From Owenia fusiformis (taxonomy: Eukaryota > Annelida > Polychaeta > Sabellida > Oweniidae), in contig CAIIXF020000009.1 in the NCBI GenBank assembly GCA_903813345.2, positions 16,825,759-16,889,758 on the forward strand: 64,000 nucleotides of DNA. The letters are read 5' to 3'. The notes below the pieces were generated by a model. That model was not told the origin of the DNA. It ran no database searches and worked only from the letters and a program-made list of their open reading frames with translations. Positions 11,001 to 26,000 of this stretch are shown piece after piece. Each line of letters opens with the position of its first letter. Positions within the stretch are counted from its first letter, which is position 1. The position numbers were made by a program, and so were the translations under genes.

Positions 11001-14000
11001 TCAACAAGTAAATCAAAGCCAGGTAAGGATTAAAAAAGTAGCATAAATAGCCTGTCTCAAAAAATTCAATACAAATATTGTAAAGCTGCTGCCTATCTGT
11101 CTAGTCTATCCAGACACATTGGTGGATCGAGGATGTGGGAGGAGGGGGGAGGGGCATGGGGTCCACCCCCCAGGATGGGCCAAGATGCCCTAAAATTTTG
11201 GAAGGCCCTGTTTAGTAGGCATTTTTGGGTATTGCTTGGCCTTTTTGGGCCCTTTTGATTATAATAGAGTTCGTTGGGATTTGCTACTCCGTGGAGTTGC
11301 CAATTTCTAGTTGAAACATATTTGCAGGAAAAATATTATATATACGTGTATGCTATATTACATTCTTTTCTATAATGTCTGGTACTTCAATTTGATTTGT
11401 CTCAAACATTTTTGCTTTTCATATTAAACAAAACTAATTTACATTTTTTTATAAATTGTGATAGCATGATTACACAGGTTGTTCAATAGTACTAAGTAAA
11501 GCTAATTTTAAAGCTTATTTGTAATATCCATAGGCCAAAGAATTGGTATCGATATGGTGAACTTTTTGAACACATGTTTCTCTTAAACCAGTCATCAAAG
11601 AATTCTGAAAATTTTACACATGGCCAATTTAATGTCCATCTTTTGAATGGTAACACTATAATTTGCTAATTTGAAATTTTTTTTCTCTATATTGTTTTAG
11701 AAAACACATCAGACATTTGTTTTGTTCTTGGTATCATATGTTCGGATGGAAATGAAACATATTTCCGAACAGGGCTCTCACCAGGAAATATTTAGGGTGT
11801 GGTGCTAACATCTTCAGAATAACCGTTCAATCGGGATAAATCATATTTATGTTATGTTTTATCCTTTTCACATGCTATAATATTCAGTCAAGTTTAGACT
11901 GTGGAAACAGTCATGATTTGCCAATAGGGTGTGGAGGGAGCTAAATAGAGTGTGGTGCTGCACCACAGTCTAAAAGCCTGTCGAGTGCCCTACCGAACCT
12001 CATTGGAACAAAATGGCATAAACACATCGTGTTTAGGTATCTTAATATTGTAATTGTAATTTTGATTGATTTAAAAAAAGTATCTTGTTAATGAAATAAG
12101 GGTTTATTTTAATTTTTATCAATTTTGGGGGTTTTTGTTTTAATTTTTTGAATACTTTTTGTTAAATCAACTAAAATTTCCTTTGTATAACTATAATATT
12201 GAGAGGTCTAAGAAAATGTTGTATATGCTATTTTGTTCCAACAAGGTTCGGAAAGACATTTTATTTCATTCTCAAGAATTGGTAGAAAGGAACAAAAAAC
12301 AATTGCACTAAAAAACAAAAAATGTTAACAAAAACAGTTATATAAAATATATACATATATAAATAATCTTCGCATTAAATTGTTGTCAATCAGTCAATAT
12401 TATACAAAGGACCGTCTTTTTTTACAGAATGTTTTCAATAATTGGTTTAAGAGAAAAACATTGTTGAATTCAGTTCACCATATCGATACCAATCCTTTAC
12501 ACAGGAGTAGCATGATACATTTTACTGACCGACCATCCTGAAAATTTGGTTATAACATGTTGATATTTCACACTGTAGCAGTTGTATAGTAACTCAAGTT
12601 GATATCATATAAAGAGTGACCATTTTTTTCTTTATAAATTGTGAGGTTATGATTTACTCCACTGAACCCAACTTCCAGCTACTATGAAAATCGCTACAGT
12701 GCGAAATATCAACATGTTTTAGTCACATCTTTAAGATGGTAAAGTGAAATATATTATGCTTCTCCAATGCAAAGGAGGGGGAGTTGTTTGTAGAATGAAT
12801 CTGGGGAGTTTTTGCTAATGTTTTTCATCCAAAAAACATCAATACACTTTAAAACATTTTATTGACTATGAGATTGCACCATTTCCCAATTCCCAAAAAA
12901 TGTTTCTTATTTTCAAGGATTATCTATAAGGATTAACTCTCAGGTATTTTCAATTTTATAGTCAGTAAAATGTCTTAAAGTGTATTGATGTTTTCTGGAT
13001 GAAACCCATAAGGAAAATGCTCGAAAAAACTCCCCGATTCATTCTACAAACAACTCTCCTTCTTTGGGCTATATTGAATGACCTGTCCTGATATGACATT
13101 GATTTTTTGTAGAATCAAACCAAGAGTTATTAAAGGAAAAACAGAGAAATGCGAGACAGAAAATACAAGATGATCATATTGTTAAGGTGACATTTTTAAT
13201 CAATCCTGAACTAAATAGATTGTTTATTTATACAATATTTATATCGGGCCATAAGAAGTAGATTCTTTGTTCTGTGTCCCCTTGCTTGCACAATTTTGAG
13301 TAAATCAGAAAAAACAAACTCATCCAAATAGCAATCACAAGGGTCTGAAAGTACCATCGCATTTTGTTCAATCAGAATCAGACAAAATGACGGATAGTTT
13401 GATGTGTGTCAAAATGGACAGTGTTATTGATTACTTTGGCATACATTGTGTATTTTCTTATTTTTACCCTTGAATAATAGCTATATGTTTAAATATATTG
13501 TATAAAATGTATAGCTGCATAGAAATTGGTATGTTATCCCCTTGAAATGTATACATTTCTCTGCAAACAAGTTTGTGTTTTTTCTTGAGTTTGTGTTTGT
13601 TTTCCTTGTACCCTCGCATGATTTGGATTTTGCCAGGACGCAAAACAAAGAATCTATTCCTTATGGCCTAAACATAGAATAATCCACTACAACATAAAAG
13701 GTATATATTGATAGGAATATACACACATTGATTTGCAGATATTATTGAAATTAGAGAATTTAACCAATGGCCTATTGGACTATTTTCAAAAAACAAACAC
13801 ACAATTATTCCATAGAAATACACTGGGAAATTCGGATATTGAGAAACAGTTGTTCATAGATGTACAGTAAAACCTGTCTAATCCGAACACCCATGGGACC
13901 AGCCAAAAGCGTTCAAATTGGCAGGTGTTCAAATTTCGAGGATATTGTTGGTCGGGGGGGGGGGATTTTCATTGTTCAGTCCACTATATTGAACACTTAA

Positions 14001-17000
14001 TACTACAATAGGCCTATAGCCTACATGTATATGCTATGTTTTATTTACATTTTGAACAATTTCATTATTTTTGGAAAAATAACTCTTTAATTTTGGCAAA
14101 AACTTTGTAATAGTCTGAATAAGTATATGATAGTCTTGTACGAAATCTTATGCTTATTAAATGACTTATTTCATATTATGGTTACATAGCACTGCTTTAC
14201 TTTAGCTTGAAAAAGTCGTTCATTGTTGTTTGTTTCTTGGCACTTTTAGCATTAGCAATATTTGAGTAGATACCCTCTTCAATTAAAAAGATTTTTTTTT
14301 CAAAATATCAAGGGCATTCAGTATGTCAGATGTGCCTTTTTAGAAGGCATTTTAGTGATAGGATATTAAGAAGTTGAATTTTTTCTCTTTCTCATGATAT
14401 AATCTTGTCTGCAAATGTGTCTGTGTTGTCTTTGTGATTATAAAACATTTACTGATTGAATCCTAGCTATCATAACAGACCCATGGGATATAAAACAGTT
14501 AAGACTTGTTCATAATCCAAATCAAAAACATCCAGTTAATTAAAAAAAGGATAAACCAATTATCTCCCAGATTCTCACCTTTCTCTTAATCTAAATCAAA
14601 AACATCCAGGTAATTTCTAATAATGATAAAACAATTATAATCTTGTCTGCAAATGTGTCTGTGTTGTCTCTGTGATTATAAAACATTTACTGATTGAATC
14701 CTAGCTATCATAACAGACACATGGGATATAAAACAGTTAAGACTTGTTCATAATCCAAATCAAAAACATCCAGTTAATTTAAAATAAGGATAAACCAATT
14801 ATCTTCTTGATTCACACCTTTCTCTTAATCCAAACATAAAACATTCAGTTCTTTTCTAATAAGATAAACCAATTAACTCCCGTATTCACACCTTTCCTGT
14901 TGTTTTCCACAAATTAGGGATGTCACTGAGACTAAATAAGTTAGTTAGGACAATATTGGTTCTTTGATTGCATTGCATATGTAAAGATATTAAGAACTAT
15001 AACATTGACTCAATATGTGGCTATTATTGAACTGTCCAGACATTTGATTTCTGATAAAATGTTCAGATTAGACAGGTCAGTTTTTCAAATCTGATTGTTC
15101 ACTGTTCAGATTAGGAGGTGTTCAGATTTCAAGGTTTTTTTAACATGGGAGTCAATGGGAGGAAAAAATGGGACCGAAAAAAAGTGTTCAAATTGGAAGG
15201 TGTTCGGATTACCCAGGTGTTCAGATATACAGGTTTTACTGTATTTAGAATTGAATTGAAAGGAGCACGTAGGTTATCGCAAACAATTTCAGAAGGTTAT
15301 ATCTTGGATTATGAGTATTTTCTGACAATGAAGACAGGTTTATCTTTTAGGTCAATTCATTAATTGAAAGAAAATTATATATATAGTAATAATAAAGTCA
15401 AACAAACTCGGAGATATTTAACTAGCAATCAACCCATCAATACACGTTTTCAAAGATGTTGACCCCATTTTCACCAAAAATGCAATCATTTTTTACAATG
15501 TTTAATGCATTACTATTCTTTATTTTGATGTATCAAATAGTTCTTGAAAGAAAAACTTAATTGCTTTAAGATAAGTGTTCCCCATGTTATTTCTCCATTG
15601 AAAAATATCATGCTATCCATTGGTATCAGAATCGTTTGAAATTGTTTGCGATAACTTACGTGCTCCTTTGTTCAAATCATTTATCGAGACATCCAAAGAT
15701 CATCTCATTAGGAAATGATAGGTTCGTTCTATCTAATGTTTTTGCTTCGATGGGCGTTTCATTCAAACAAGGTATAAATAAGGGCAATAGGTGTTTCATT
15801 TTCAAACTCATATTTTATGTTTGTTTGAATAATTGAAGAGCTATCAGAAATAAATCTTGATTTTTATCTATGAAGCAACAAATCACCAGTCATGATTTAA
15901 GACATTCATTAAGACATTGTAGTGGCTCAAATCTTATTCCAGTTGATGTTTTCTATTAAAGGTGGGTCTGGCGGTCCTCGGGTCAGTCTTCTTCGGGCCT
16001 TCCCAAATTGCTTCTGGCCACAGATCGGGTCAGGCTGTTCTGTTAGTTTTCTTGTTTGAGTACACAAGTATACAATTGAAGAAATAGATGATATTGAATC
16101 AAGAATTTTGTTTAAATAATCATGACTGATGATTTGATGCTCCATGGATTGCTAATAAATTATTCACACATAGCTAAGCAAGGTGTGTCTATTCCAGCCA
16201 ATCTGAACACAGTATTTCATATATAGAACAAGAGGAGGTCATCTCCATACAGGTTTACATTATAAGTGTGTGTCATCTTTGAACTCTGGGGTTAATCCCC
16301 CTCTTATATAGAACAGTGTGTGAAATAATCAATAACACATGCAATGTCGTATTTAACAACAATTGAAAAATGTCTTGTTGTCAAGTTGGCTGTTCTACTC
16401 ACTCCCACCTCTTGCATTAATAAAATTATATTCAGAGGGAGAATATACATGATCCGGAACAGCCGTCAACAGAGTGAATTGATACTTTGCCAAATTGCCC
16501 TTGCAAAAAGTTTCCCTAAAAATATGTTCTTTTTGTGATTTTTATATATTTTAAGTGACATTGTAAAAAATACTTTGCAATGTGTGAAAAGAATTTAAGC
16601 CCAAGACGCAATGCATTGTGGCTGCTTCATTTCTCTCAGATGTTGTTTCCTAAACTTTACATTCCCACAGCGCAAAGATTTGGAAACAACATCTTCATGG
16701 AATGGTTCAACATACAATGCACCGAGTCCTTAAATAATTCATTGAAGTAGTGTTCCCTGAAAATCATGCTGATCCATGTCATGTACCATGCCAATAATTG
16801 ACAATGACAGTAAGTTAATCAACCAATTGAAAACAGAGATCACAGCATTGTATTCTTCTATCACGCCTTACCATCGCGTAAGCAGACGTCACCGTACAGC
16901 GTCAAAAAATAGCGGAGTACAGTTTTCTGTACGGTAACGCAAATTAACTGCTTTGAAGCAAAAACTATGACAAGGGTTTAAAAAAATTAATTTGATGAAA

Positions 17001-20000
17001 ACTAATACGATTTCATGTGAAATAAAAACAGCATTCTCTTAGAAATGGTTTTAACTTTCTGATTATGATAAACGTTTTACGAGCACTGTTCGGATTTTTT
17101 CTGAGTGAATCGGCCCACATAATCGACTAGAGTGAAAAAAGGTTGTTTTTTCACATTTTGTTTGGTTATTATTTTCCCTACCGTCTGAGAGTATGGATTA
17201 TTTTTATGAGAATATGTATTTGTTACTTACACATAATCCATACTCTCAGACGACAGGGAAAATAATAACCAAACGAAAAGTGAAAAAAACACAATTTTTC
17301 TCTTGAGTCGATTATGTGGGCCGATCCAGTCAGAAAAAATCCGAGCACTGCTCGAAAAACTTTTATCATAATAAGAAAGTTAAAACCATTCCTAAGAGAA
17401 TGCTGTTTTTATTACACCCGAAATCGTATTTATTTTCATCTAATTAATCTTTTTAAAACCCTCATTATAGTTTTTGCTTCAACTCAGTTAATTTTCGTCA
17501 CCGTACAGAAAACTGTACTACTGTATTTTTTGACGCTGTACGGTGACGCCTGCTAACGCGATGGTTAGGCGTGTCTACATGTATGGAAAATGTTCACAGC
17601 CTATAAGATCAATTATATGATTATGAATTCACACATTTAAATACATACTTGCGTCAGGATTAGTCTAGAGCTTAACTTATCTGAAATTATAAAAAAATTT
17701 GACAATTTACTTAAAAGAGGTTAATTTGGTGATAATTTGGCATCAAAGCCATATAACCTCCACACAGGACTCCTGAGAGATGTGATGGCATCTTTGATTT
17801 CCTCTCTGTTTTGATTTTGAACTCATTCCACCATGAATAGTTACAAATAAATCAATATTTTTAAATTATTGTTACATTTGTAGATGATTTTATTGATTTA
17901 TAGCCCAAATCAGTGATTGAACATTCATTTTATACGTGTACACTGAACAAATCAAACATGATCACCAGGGATCTGAGTGGCCAGTTTTTGCCCTATCACG
18001 CATGCTGATGGGAAACAAAAGAATTTAAGTCCATTGGCCAAATAGATAATATAAATGAGGAGTTTAGAGAAAAATAATCATTTTCAGTGAAAATACTATT
18101 ACAGTTGATCGATAAAATATTATAGTCTGTATGTGTAAGAATTCTTTGTTGCGAAATGCAATATGGTGAATGTTTTTCTTCAAACAAAACTTGACTGCAT
18201 GAAATTCAAATATCATATATTTCAGAGCTTAGCATATGAGGAGAGAATTCTCAAACCGAGAGAGGAAGCCAGAAGAATAAAGAAGGATAAACAGTTCTTC
18301 GAGTTTATGGGACCAGCTTGGAAAGGGAAAGGAGATAAGTTGGGAGTAAGTTTTTCTAATTATTATATAATTGCTAGAAATCTTATGATTTGATTGGATT
18401 TACCATGTGAGCAAAAATACCACAACATATTTCCCAACTCCCACAATAAAAGACTTATCGCTGGTGTATTGCCCACCCAGGAATGCAGACATTACTGCAC
18501 TGGACGAAAATAAAAGTGTACTTTAAAATGATACTAAATATTCAAAGGCTAGAACAAACATTCTATATTTCTTTGAAATGCAAAGTGATCGTAGAGAATG
18601 TTTAGCAATGATATAATAAAACAAATATTACATTCTATGTTCGGGCAATACCTGTTGCACTTTCAATGATTTTGGAAAATTTCCCTCACCCTATATGCTG
18701 CGGGCAGTACATACTGCAAAAATCATTGAAAGATGAACAGGTATTGCCCTCCATAGAATGAAAAATATTTGCTTAATATGTATTTTTATCGCACTTTGAA
18801 AAAGTGCATATTGTTGGTATTAACCATCACCTTCAGGCCCGTAGCCAGGGGGCTCCGATGGGTTTGAGCGAATCCCCCCTCTGGCCAAAAATTCTTTCAA
18901 AATTATGCAGTTTTTGGCTCACACAGTGAGCTTATGGGATCGACCAGGCGTCCGTTCATCCGTTGGTCCATCCGCCAACATTGGCCGCACAAATTAAAAC
19001 TGCTATTTGGATTGAGTCATATCCACATTCATTTTATGCATATCCATAATGCCTATTTGACCTATCATCGCCATTTCCCAAGTTTCCAAGAAATTGATGA
19101 TTTTGAAGTCAAAAAGTTACATTTTCTGTAAATACTAGACACTTTGTTGAAGTAGAACTTTCAAATAACTGGTGGTAGTTGCTGTATATGCAACCTATGT
19201 CCTCTGAAGATTTCAAAACTCTTGGAATTTCAGTTTTTGGTGTTTACTCCATAAAATTTGACAAAAAGTAGAACTTTCTTTTCAGGAAACTTTCTCATGT
19301 ATGAAGTCAATGGTAGGTTTTGTGATTGACAAGTTTCTCAAACTTTGCCTTATACTTGATCATTTCTTGCAATGAATTACATCATTACTAGATTTAAGCA
19401 TTCCCTACATATTGCTCAATATATGTCAGCATCATATTTTTTACTGTTTTTGAGATATTTGACGTCGTAAACAGTAAAAATAAGTTATTTTTCAACTTGC
19501 TTCATTTTGACCAATTTTTTTTTGAAAATCATCTACAAGTTGCCAGGAGTTCAAATCTGAAGTTAGTTTTAGGATTTGACCTTTACTTGACCTCCAGTGA
19601 CCTTCGAAAGGTAAAAAAGTTGATTTTGGATGTAAATTTTGGTCAGCTTAATCACAAAAGACCTTACTGAGCTCTGAATAAGTAAAATTCGTTGTTAAAA
19701 ATTTAATCTTTGATAATCCAAATACAAGTTCACGGATTTGGTTCAAGTTCCATATGCTGATGCCTAGGGACAAGGGTGCTCTGCAAAGGAGAAATTTTCA
19801 AAATGGCCATCATTTTTCGTAAAATCGTAATCTTTGATAACTCAAATGCCAGTGGACCTGTTTGGCTCAAATTTTATATGCTGATACCAAAGGACTCGAC
19901 TCGAAAATTCACTTCCGGTCTATCGTAATACAGATGAGGTGAAAGTTATCGTAAACAACTTTCAATCTTCAGGCTTAATATGGCTTTTCAAGGTTTTTGG

Positions 20001-23000
20001 ACCTTCATGCATAGTTCGAAAATAGAATGATCAGAGAAGGTTTTAAATCATGGAATTGACTCTAAAGCCTGAAATAAAATGTAAAATGATCATATACACT
20101 GGTGATCCGCTCGATTACGCTGGTTACCGAAACAGTTCATTTTGATAACAAAATGTTGGAACATCGAAGGTAAGATTTTTCTTTTTTTACTTATTTCACG
20201 CGTTGTAGGCAGAATCCCAACGATGTTTTTTCTCCTGCATCATATTTTTAGAAAATGTACATGTTTGCGAAAAAATAGCTCAGAAGACAACAGAATCGTA
20301 GATTTTATTCCTCACTTAAGTTACATAAACGGTTTGGGTTAAAAGTGCAGATTTTAACTGTTTTTCAAAAAACCATCTATGTAACTTAAGTGAGGAATTA
20401 AATCGACAATTCTGTTGACTTCTGAACTATTTGTTCGCAAATATGTACATTTTCTTAAACATATGATACTGTTAAAAATGTCGTGGGAATTCTGCCTACA
20501 ACGTGTGAAATAAGGAAAAAAGAAAAATCGTACCTTCGATGTTCCAACATTTTGTTACCAAAACGAACCGTTTCGGTAACCAGCATAATTGAGTGGATCA
20601 CCAGTGATATAAACTTCTGAGTACATGTTCAATCCCAATCTTATGTTTTTCATTTAAACCAAATTGATGAATATTATTATTTGAAATTTTGGAAGTATAT
20701 TCACAACATCTATCTGTTTCACATATATTCTGTGTTTTTCACCCTGACCCTCAGGGGCTGTGAATTATCAGTGTTAAGATTTAGGGACAAAAATTTATGT
20801 CATTTTGAAGTAAAGCTTTTTTTCTTTACAATGACGAGTTGAGAAATTTAAAAACATCCCACTTACTGAACTTTTAAACTTTTAAGGCATTTATTTTCAA
20901 AAAGCTTTACATTGGCGAAATTCCATTACATTCTTGGACTTAGATCAGAGATTATTTTGCGATTGAAAGTTGTGAACATTGATGGCATGGATTTTCAAAA
21001 AGCTTTACATTGGTCATATTCCTTTACATTCTTGTACTTAGATTATTTTACGATCTATAGAAGTGAAATTTTACAGCATGCATTTTTAAAAAGCTTTACA
21101 TTGGCCATATTTCTTTACATTCTCGGACTTAGATTATTTTACGATCCATAGAAGTGAAATTTTATGGCATACATTTTCAAAAAGCTTTACATTGGCCATT
21201 TTCTTTTACATTCTTGGACTTAGAATATTTCACGAAGCAAAGTTGTGAACTTTTTTTGCAGGCATTTTCAAAAAGCTTTACATTGGCGAAATTCCATTAC
21301 ATTATTGGACTTAGATTATTTTGCGATTGAAAGTTGTGAACTTTTATAGCATGCATTTTCAAAAAGCTTTACATTGGCCATATTCCTTTACATTCTTGGA
21401 CTTAGATTATTTTACGATCTATAGAAGTGAAATTTTATGGCATGCATTTTCCATTGATTATGGAGATTGATAACATGTTCTTTTATGCCAATATCAACAT
21501 TTCATAGTATTTATAGACAATTTACTGCATACATGGATGGAGTAGACAACATTTTATAAAAAATTATGAAAAGCCTTGTATCCTCACCAAAATATACACT
21601 TATGCAGTTTTCAGAAATCATGAGCCTGTTTACATTTCTTAAACAAATATTTTTCAGAATAGTGCAATCAAACTCCATGATTTGGGGAATTTTGTAATCA
21701 AGTTCCATGAATTTTGGAAAAACGCAATCAAGTTTCATGATTTTGGAAATTGTAATCAGAATTCCATGGTTTTGTGTTTTAATGTTTTGTAGCAATTTTG
21801 TTTTTAAGAAAAAGAAAATCATATAAAGTGAACTTATCTCAAAAATTATTTTAATTTTACAAAATTGCCATACCTTAACTTAGTGTGTATAAGTATTTAA
21901 ACCATTGACTGGTAAATGAATTAAATATTCTTTCTTATTATAACTTCCTACAATTTTCAATTTTATATCTGTATAAGTTCTTAGACCATTGATTATGGAG
22001 ATTGATAATATGTTCTTTTATGCCAATATCAACATTTCATAGTATTTATAGACAATTTACTGCATACATCGATGGAGTAGACAATATTTTATAAAAAATT
22101 ATGAAAAGCCTTGTACCATCATCAAAATATACACTAATGCAGTTTTCTGAAATCATGAGCCTGTTTACATTGCTTAAACAAATATTTTTCAGAATAGTGC
22201 AATCAAACTCCATGATTTTTGGAATTTTGTAATCAAGTTCCATGATTTTGGGAAAAACGCAATCAAGTTCCATGATTTTGGAAATTGTAATCAGAATTCC
22301 ATGGTTTTGTGTTTTAATGTTTTGTAGCAATTTTGTTTTTAAGAAAAAAGAAATCATATAAAGTGAAGTTATATCAAAGATTATTTCAATTTTACACAAT
22401 TGCCATATCTTGAAAAACATTTTAAATTAAGCAAATAGGTTTTATCTAACAACTGGCCTTAAACTGACCATAGAGAAAACACAAGCAATGTGGCTTGGTC
22501 AGAAAAAACACAAGCAATGTGGCTTGGTCAGAAAAAACACTCAAATGAAAAACCCTGAAGTATAATTATCCCACCGAACGAAGTGTTTCCCGAACGCAAT
22601 GGGAAATACCATGAAGATTATTAAACTTCATTTACCTGAAAATGTTATGCTAAACTCTGCTATTAAAACTGCGGTCATTACAAAATTTGAAAGGTTTTAC
22701 TTGAAATAAAGTAAATGCATGCACTTCAGAAAATTGATTGTAAGCTGCAAAAGAATGAACCAAAGATTTATTGAAATTGAAACAATTTTTGTTTTGCCTG
22801 CTCCCTTTATCTGACTCTCTCTTTAAATAAAAATGCATATTCACCTTCATTTTTTTCGAGTCATTTATCATCTGTGTTATGTTCTTTATTTTATTGATCT
22901 TCAAATATTGAGAAAATATTGAAAACTTGTTATATGTTTGCAACTTTAAATACCAAGTTTTCACTTTCAAAATTTCTTCAAAATGATTGATACATCAATA

Positions 23001-26000
23001 TTACACATTACGTTTGGCACACTTGGTGGGAATAATTCATTTTCAAATATCAAGGAAAACCAGTATTTCATGGTAAATACCATAGAAAATTCCATGTTTT
23101 TTTATCATGAAATACCGGTAATTACCATGGAAAAGTTCATGATTTTTTACCATGAAAGGCCGGTATTTACCATGAAATACCGGTATTTACGATGGGAAAC
23201 TGGTAATTACCATGACAAATCATGGAGACCATGGTTTTTTTCTTAAGGGCGATGTAAAAACATTTTAACAACATATTCAAGATAACATTTTAATGTGTTT
23301 GATAATTTATGAGAGTTTATTATGTATATAAACATGGTTAATTAAGCTCATTTTCTCAACTATTTATATTTGCCCTGGGTGCCTTCATTTCCGGTTACTA
23401 TGGCAACCATTACTTATCTAATATTTCTTTATACCAAATATTTTTTAATAGATTAATAGAGTGTTCTATACTGCAGATTTCATGAAAATTTCATTGGAAT
23501 ATATTGAAAAATAAAAAAGAGAGATATTATGAGAACTTTATGATATACCCTCGTATATACCATTTTGTTTAGTGACTGAAAGCTCCATTGCACATGTGAA
23601 TCATGTGATGTCAGGAATATGTGTTAATTTCTTTACAGTGTCAGGAGGAAATTCAAGATAGTGAAAAGCCTCATAAAGGAAAAAAAGATGGCAGCAGCAG
23701 AGATGCAGCTTGTGTTCGAAGGTTGCCTGATCACATTGAGAACCCCCCTACACCTCCTCAACAACCCAAACCTAAAACTATAAGAGTAAGTGAAACAAAA
23801 AATGACCATGTGAGTTGTCAATAGAGACAATATTCTCTCGGAATGTACTAAAAACCCTTCGACCCTTCGACCCTGCGACCTACGACTTACAGCGTGTCAA
23901 GAATTTTTGAAATATATTTTTATAAAAACCCTTCGACCTTCTAGATATTTCTCAGTCCATATGAAGTTGCTGGAAATATTACTTTGTGTATAGAACTTAA
24001 GAATCTGTCCCAAGAGAGTTAAAGATATTTAAGCTGGACTTCGATCGGAGCCGGCGATATGATTTTGGAAAGGTTTCTAAATGAAGAACGTGACGTCACT
24101 TCCGAATCATAGCATTCAAAATGAGTAGCGTTTAATTACTCCCACCATTCATAAATCACGGTGGTCTAGCGGTAGAATGCTCGCTTAGCACGCGGGAGGC
24201 CCGGGTTCGAATCCCGCATTCGTCTTTTTATTTTTTTAACTAAATGATTGTTCTTTGACATTACGCAGATAATTTTTTTTTTATTTACATAAATTTTATA
24301 TTAGAGCTTGAAAATGTAAAAACAATATGCTGGGCTTTCAATAGCAGGGGGCGAGTGTCCGAAATCGCCGTTTGTTTTCGATAATTCGCCGTTTGTTAGA
24401 AGTCAAATATTGTCTAAGTTTTGGGGGAAAATATAAGTCTTCTATAGACTATCCTTTATTTTATTCAGCGATCTTGTTTTGCACTTCCTTGTCTATGATT
24501 TGTACCTCAGTTTCGAACTGCAATGGAACTCACTATAATCGTAAGGATCACTTGATCTCATTATAGTAGTAAACACCGTCCAATTTTGTACCTGTTTGGG
24601 CTATGGATTTTAGATCACTATCTGACCACTATCATGTGCATGATAATTCAAATTCCAACCTTTGGTATAATCAGAGTTGGTTATTTTTCACTGGACATGC
24701 AGTTACATGTATGATTGATACAACTCTGTCCAACCAGTCACAGTACAGTCTACCCTGCGTCAGTGCGTGCAGAGTCTAGTTAAACTACTGAAGACGAAGA
24801 AGCTCTCTTTTAAGAAGTGAAGTCAAACGAATGCAAAGGGTAAGTACAGTCCTTCCAATCGGTGTAAAATTGTATTAATCAGTTAAAGGCCCCATATAAA
24901 GTTTAAACCACTTTGGCTTATATTTTTGTCTTATCCAATGTTATCAAAGCGTGAAATGTGAAACTTTTTATTAATTTCAAAAATGTTTTTGAAGGACTTT
25001 TTGTTTAAAATATCGTGAATTTATTCAAAACTAACTTTAAGAGGTCACACTAATCCTTTAAAGCGATAATTCACACCGATGTATAGCAATCATCCTCACT
25101 TGTTCTTTTGCCGACAAAATCAAGAAAATTGGTTGATAGGTGAGCGAGCAATGAACTCATCCATGCATGAAAGTGGTTCAGGGAAAGATGCATTTCAAAA
25201 TTTTAATTCTCATAGAAACCAATGGTAAACTAATATTAAAAACATATTCATCCTTTTAACCTGGTTAGACAGTCAAAATTGGTTTATTGTTTAGCATATT
25301 TAGAAAAGATTGACATTGAAAAATGTTGCCACCTAAGTGATGTCACGATGTGGTCACTTAGGTTGAAAATATTTTCGATATGCTCAATCATTAAATTGGC
25401 ACATTAGATATAACATTTTATTTTTAACATGGTGTGTCCGTTATATATTGGTGTTAAAAAGATATAGAGGTTCTTATATGAGTACCTGTGCAAGATCGTC
25501 CATTCTTGATGAGATTTAATAATTCCTCTTTATCGAGTCGCAGACGAGATAAAGAAACATTATCAAAGCGACTGTCGGATAAATTATGAATGTAGTTTCG
25601 CACAGGTGTCTACGGAACCAAACAGTGAACCCCGCTTTCCCGAACCCGAGTTTCCAGAATTCGCCTCGCATGCCTTCGACTCTTTCTCAAGATTTGGGCC
25701 CTAATTTTCTCAAAATATATTGTACCCCGACATTATCATCCTGGTGTCTCGTTTATAACACCCTTGTAATTACAATGCGAAGTTACTTAAGCATGATAAA
25801 AAGTGTATGTGTGGATGGGGGGAGGAGGTTTGACCCCCACTTACCAAAAGCTGGGACATGTATACCTTTATATACTCAACCGGCCAAGTATTACTACGCC
25901 TTTGTACAAGCGACGCATTTTCACAGGTGCGTCTTTACAATGAAACACAATAACGAGAATTGCAACTTTAGGATCTTGAAAAAAGTTGCAATATTCTTCC

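Noticed and set aside
24153-24226. Functional tRNA-Ala(AGC) gene
   Set aside because: The acceptor arms cannot pair, although the anticodon arm is intact.
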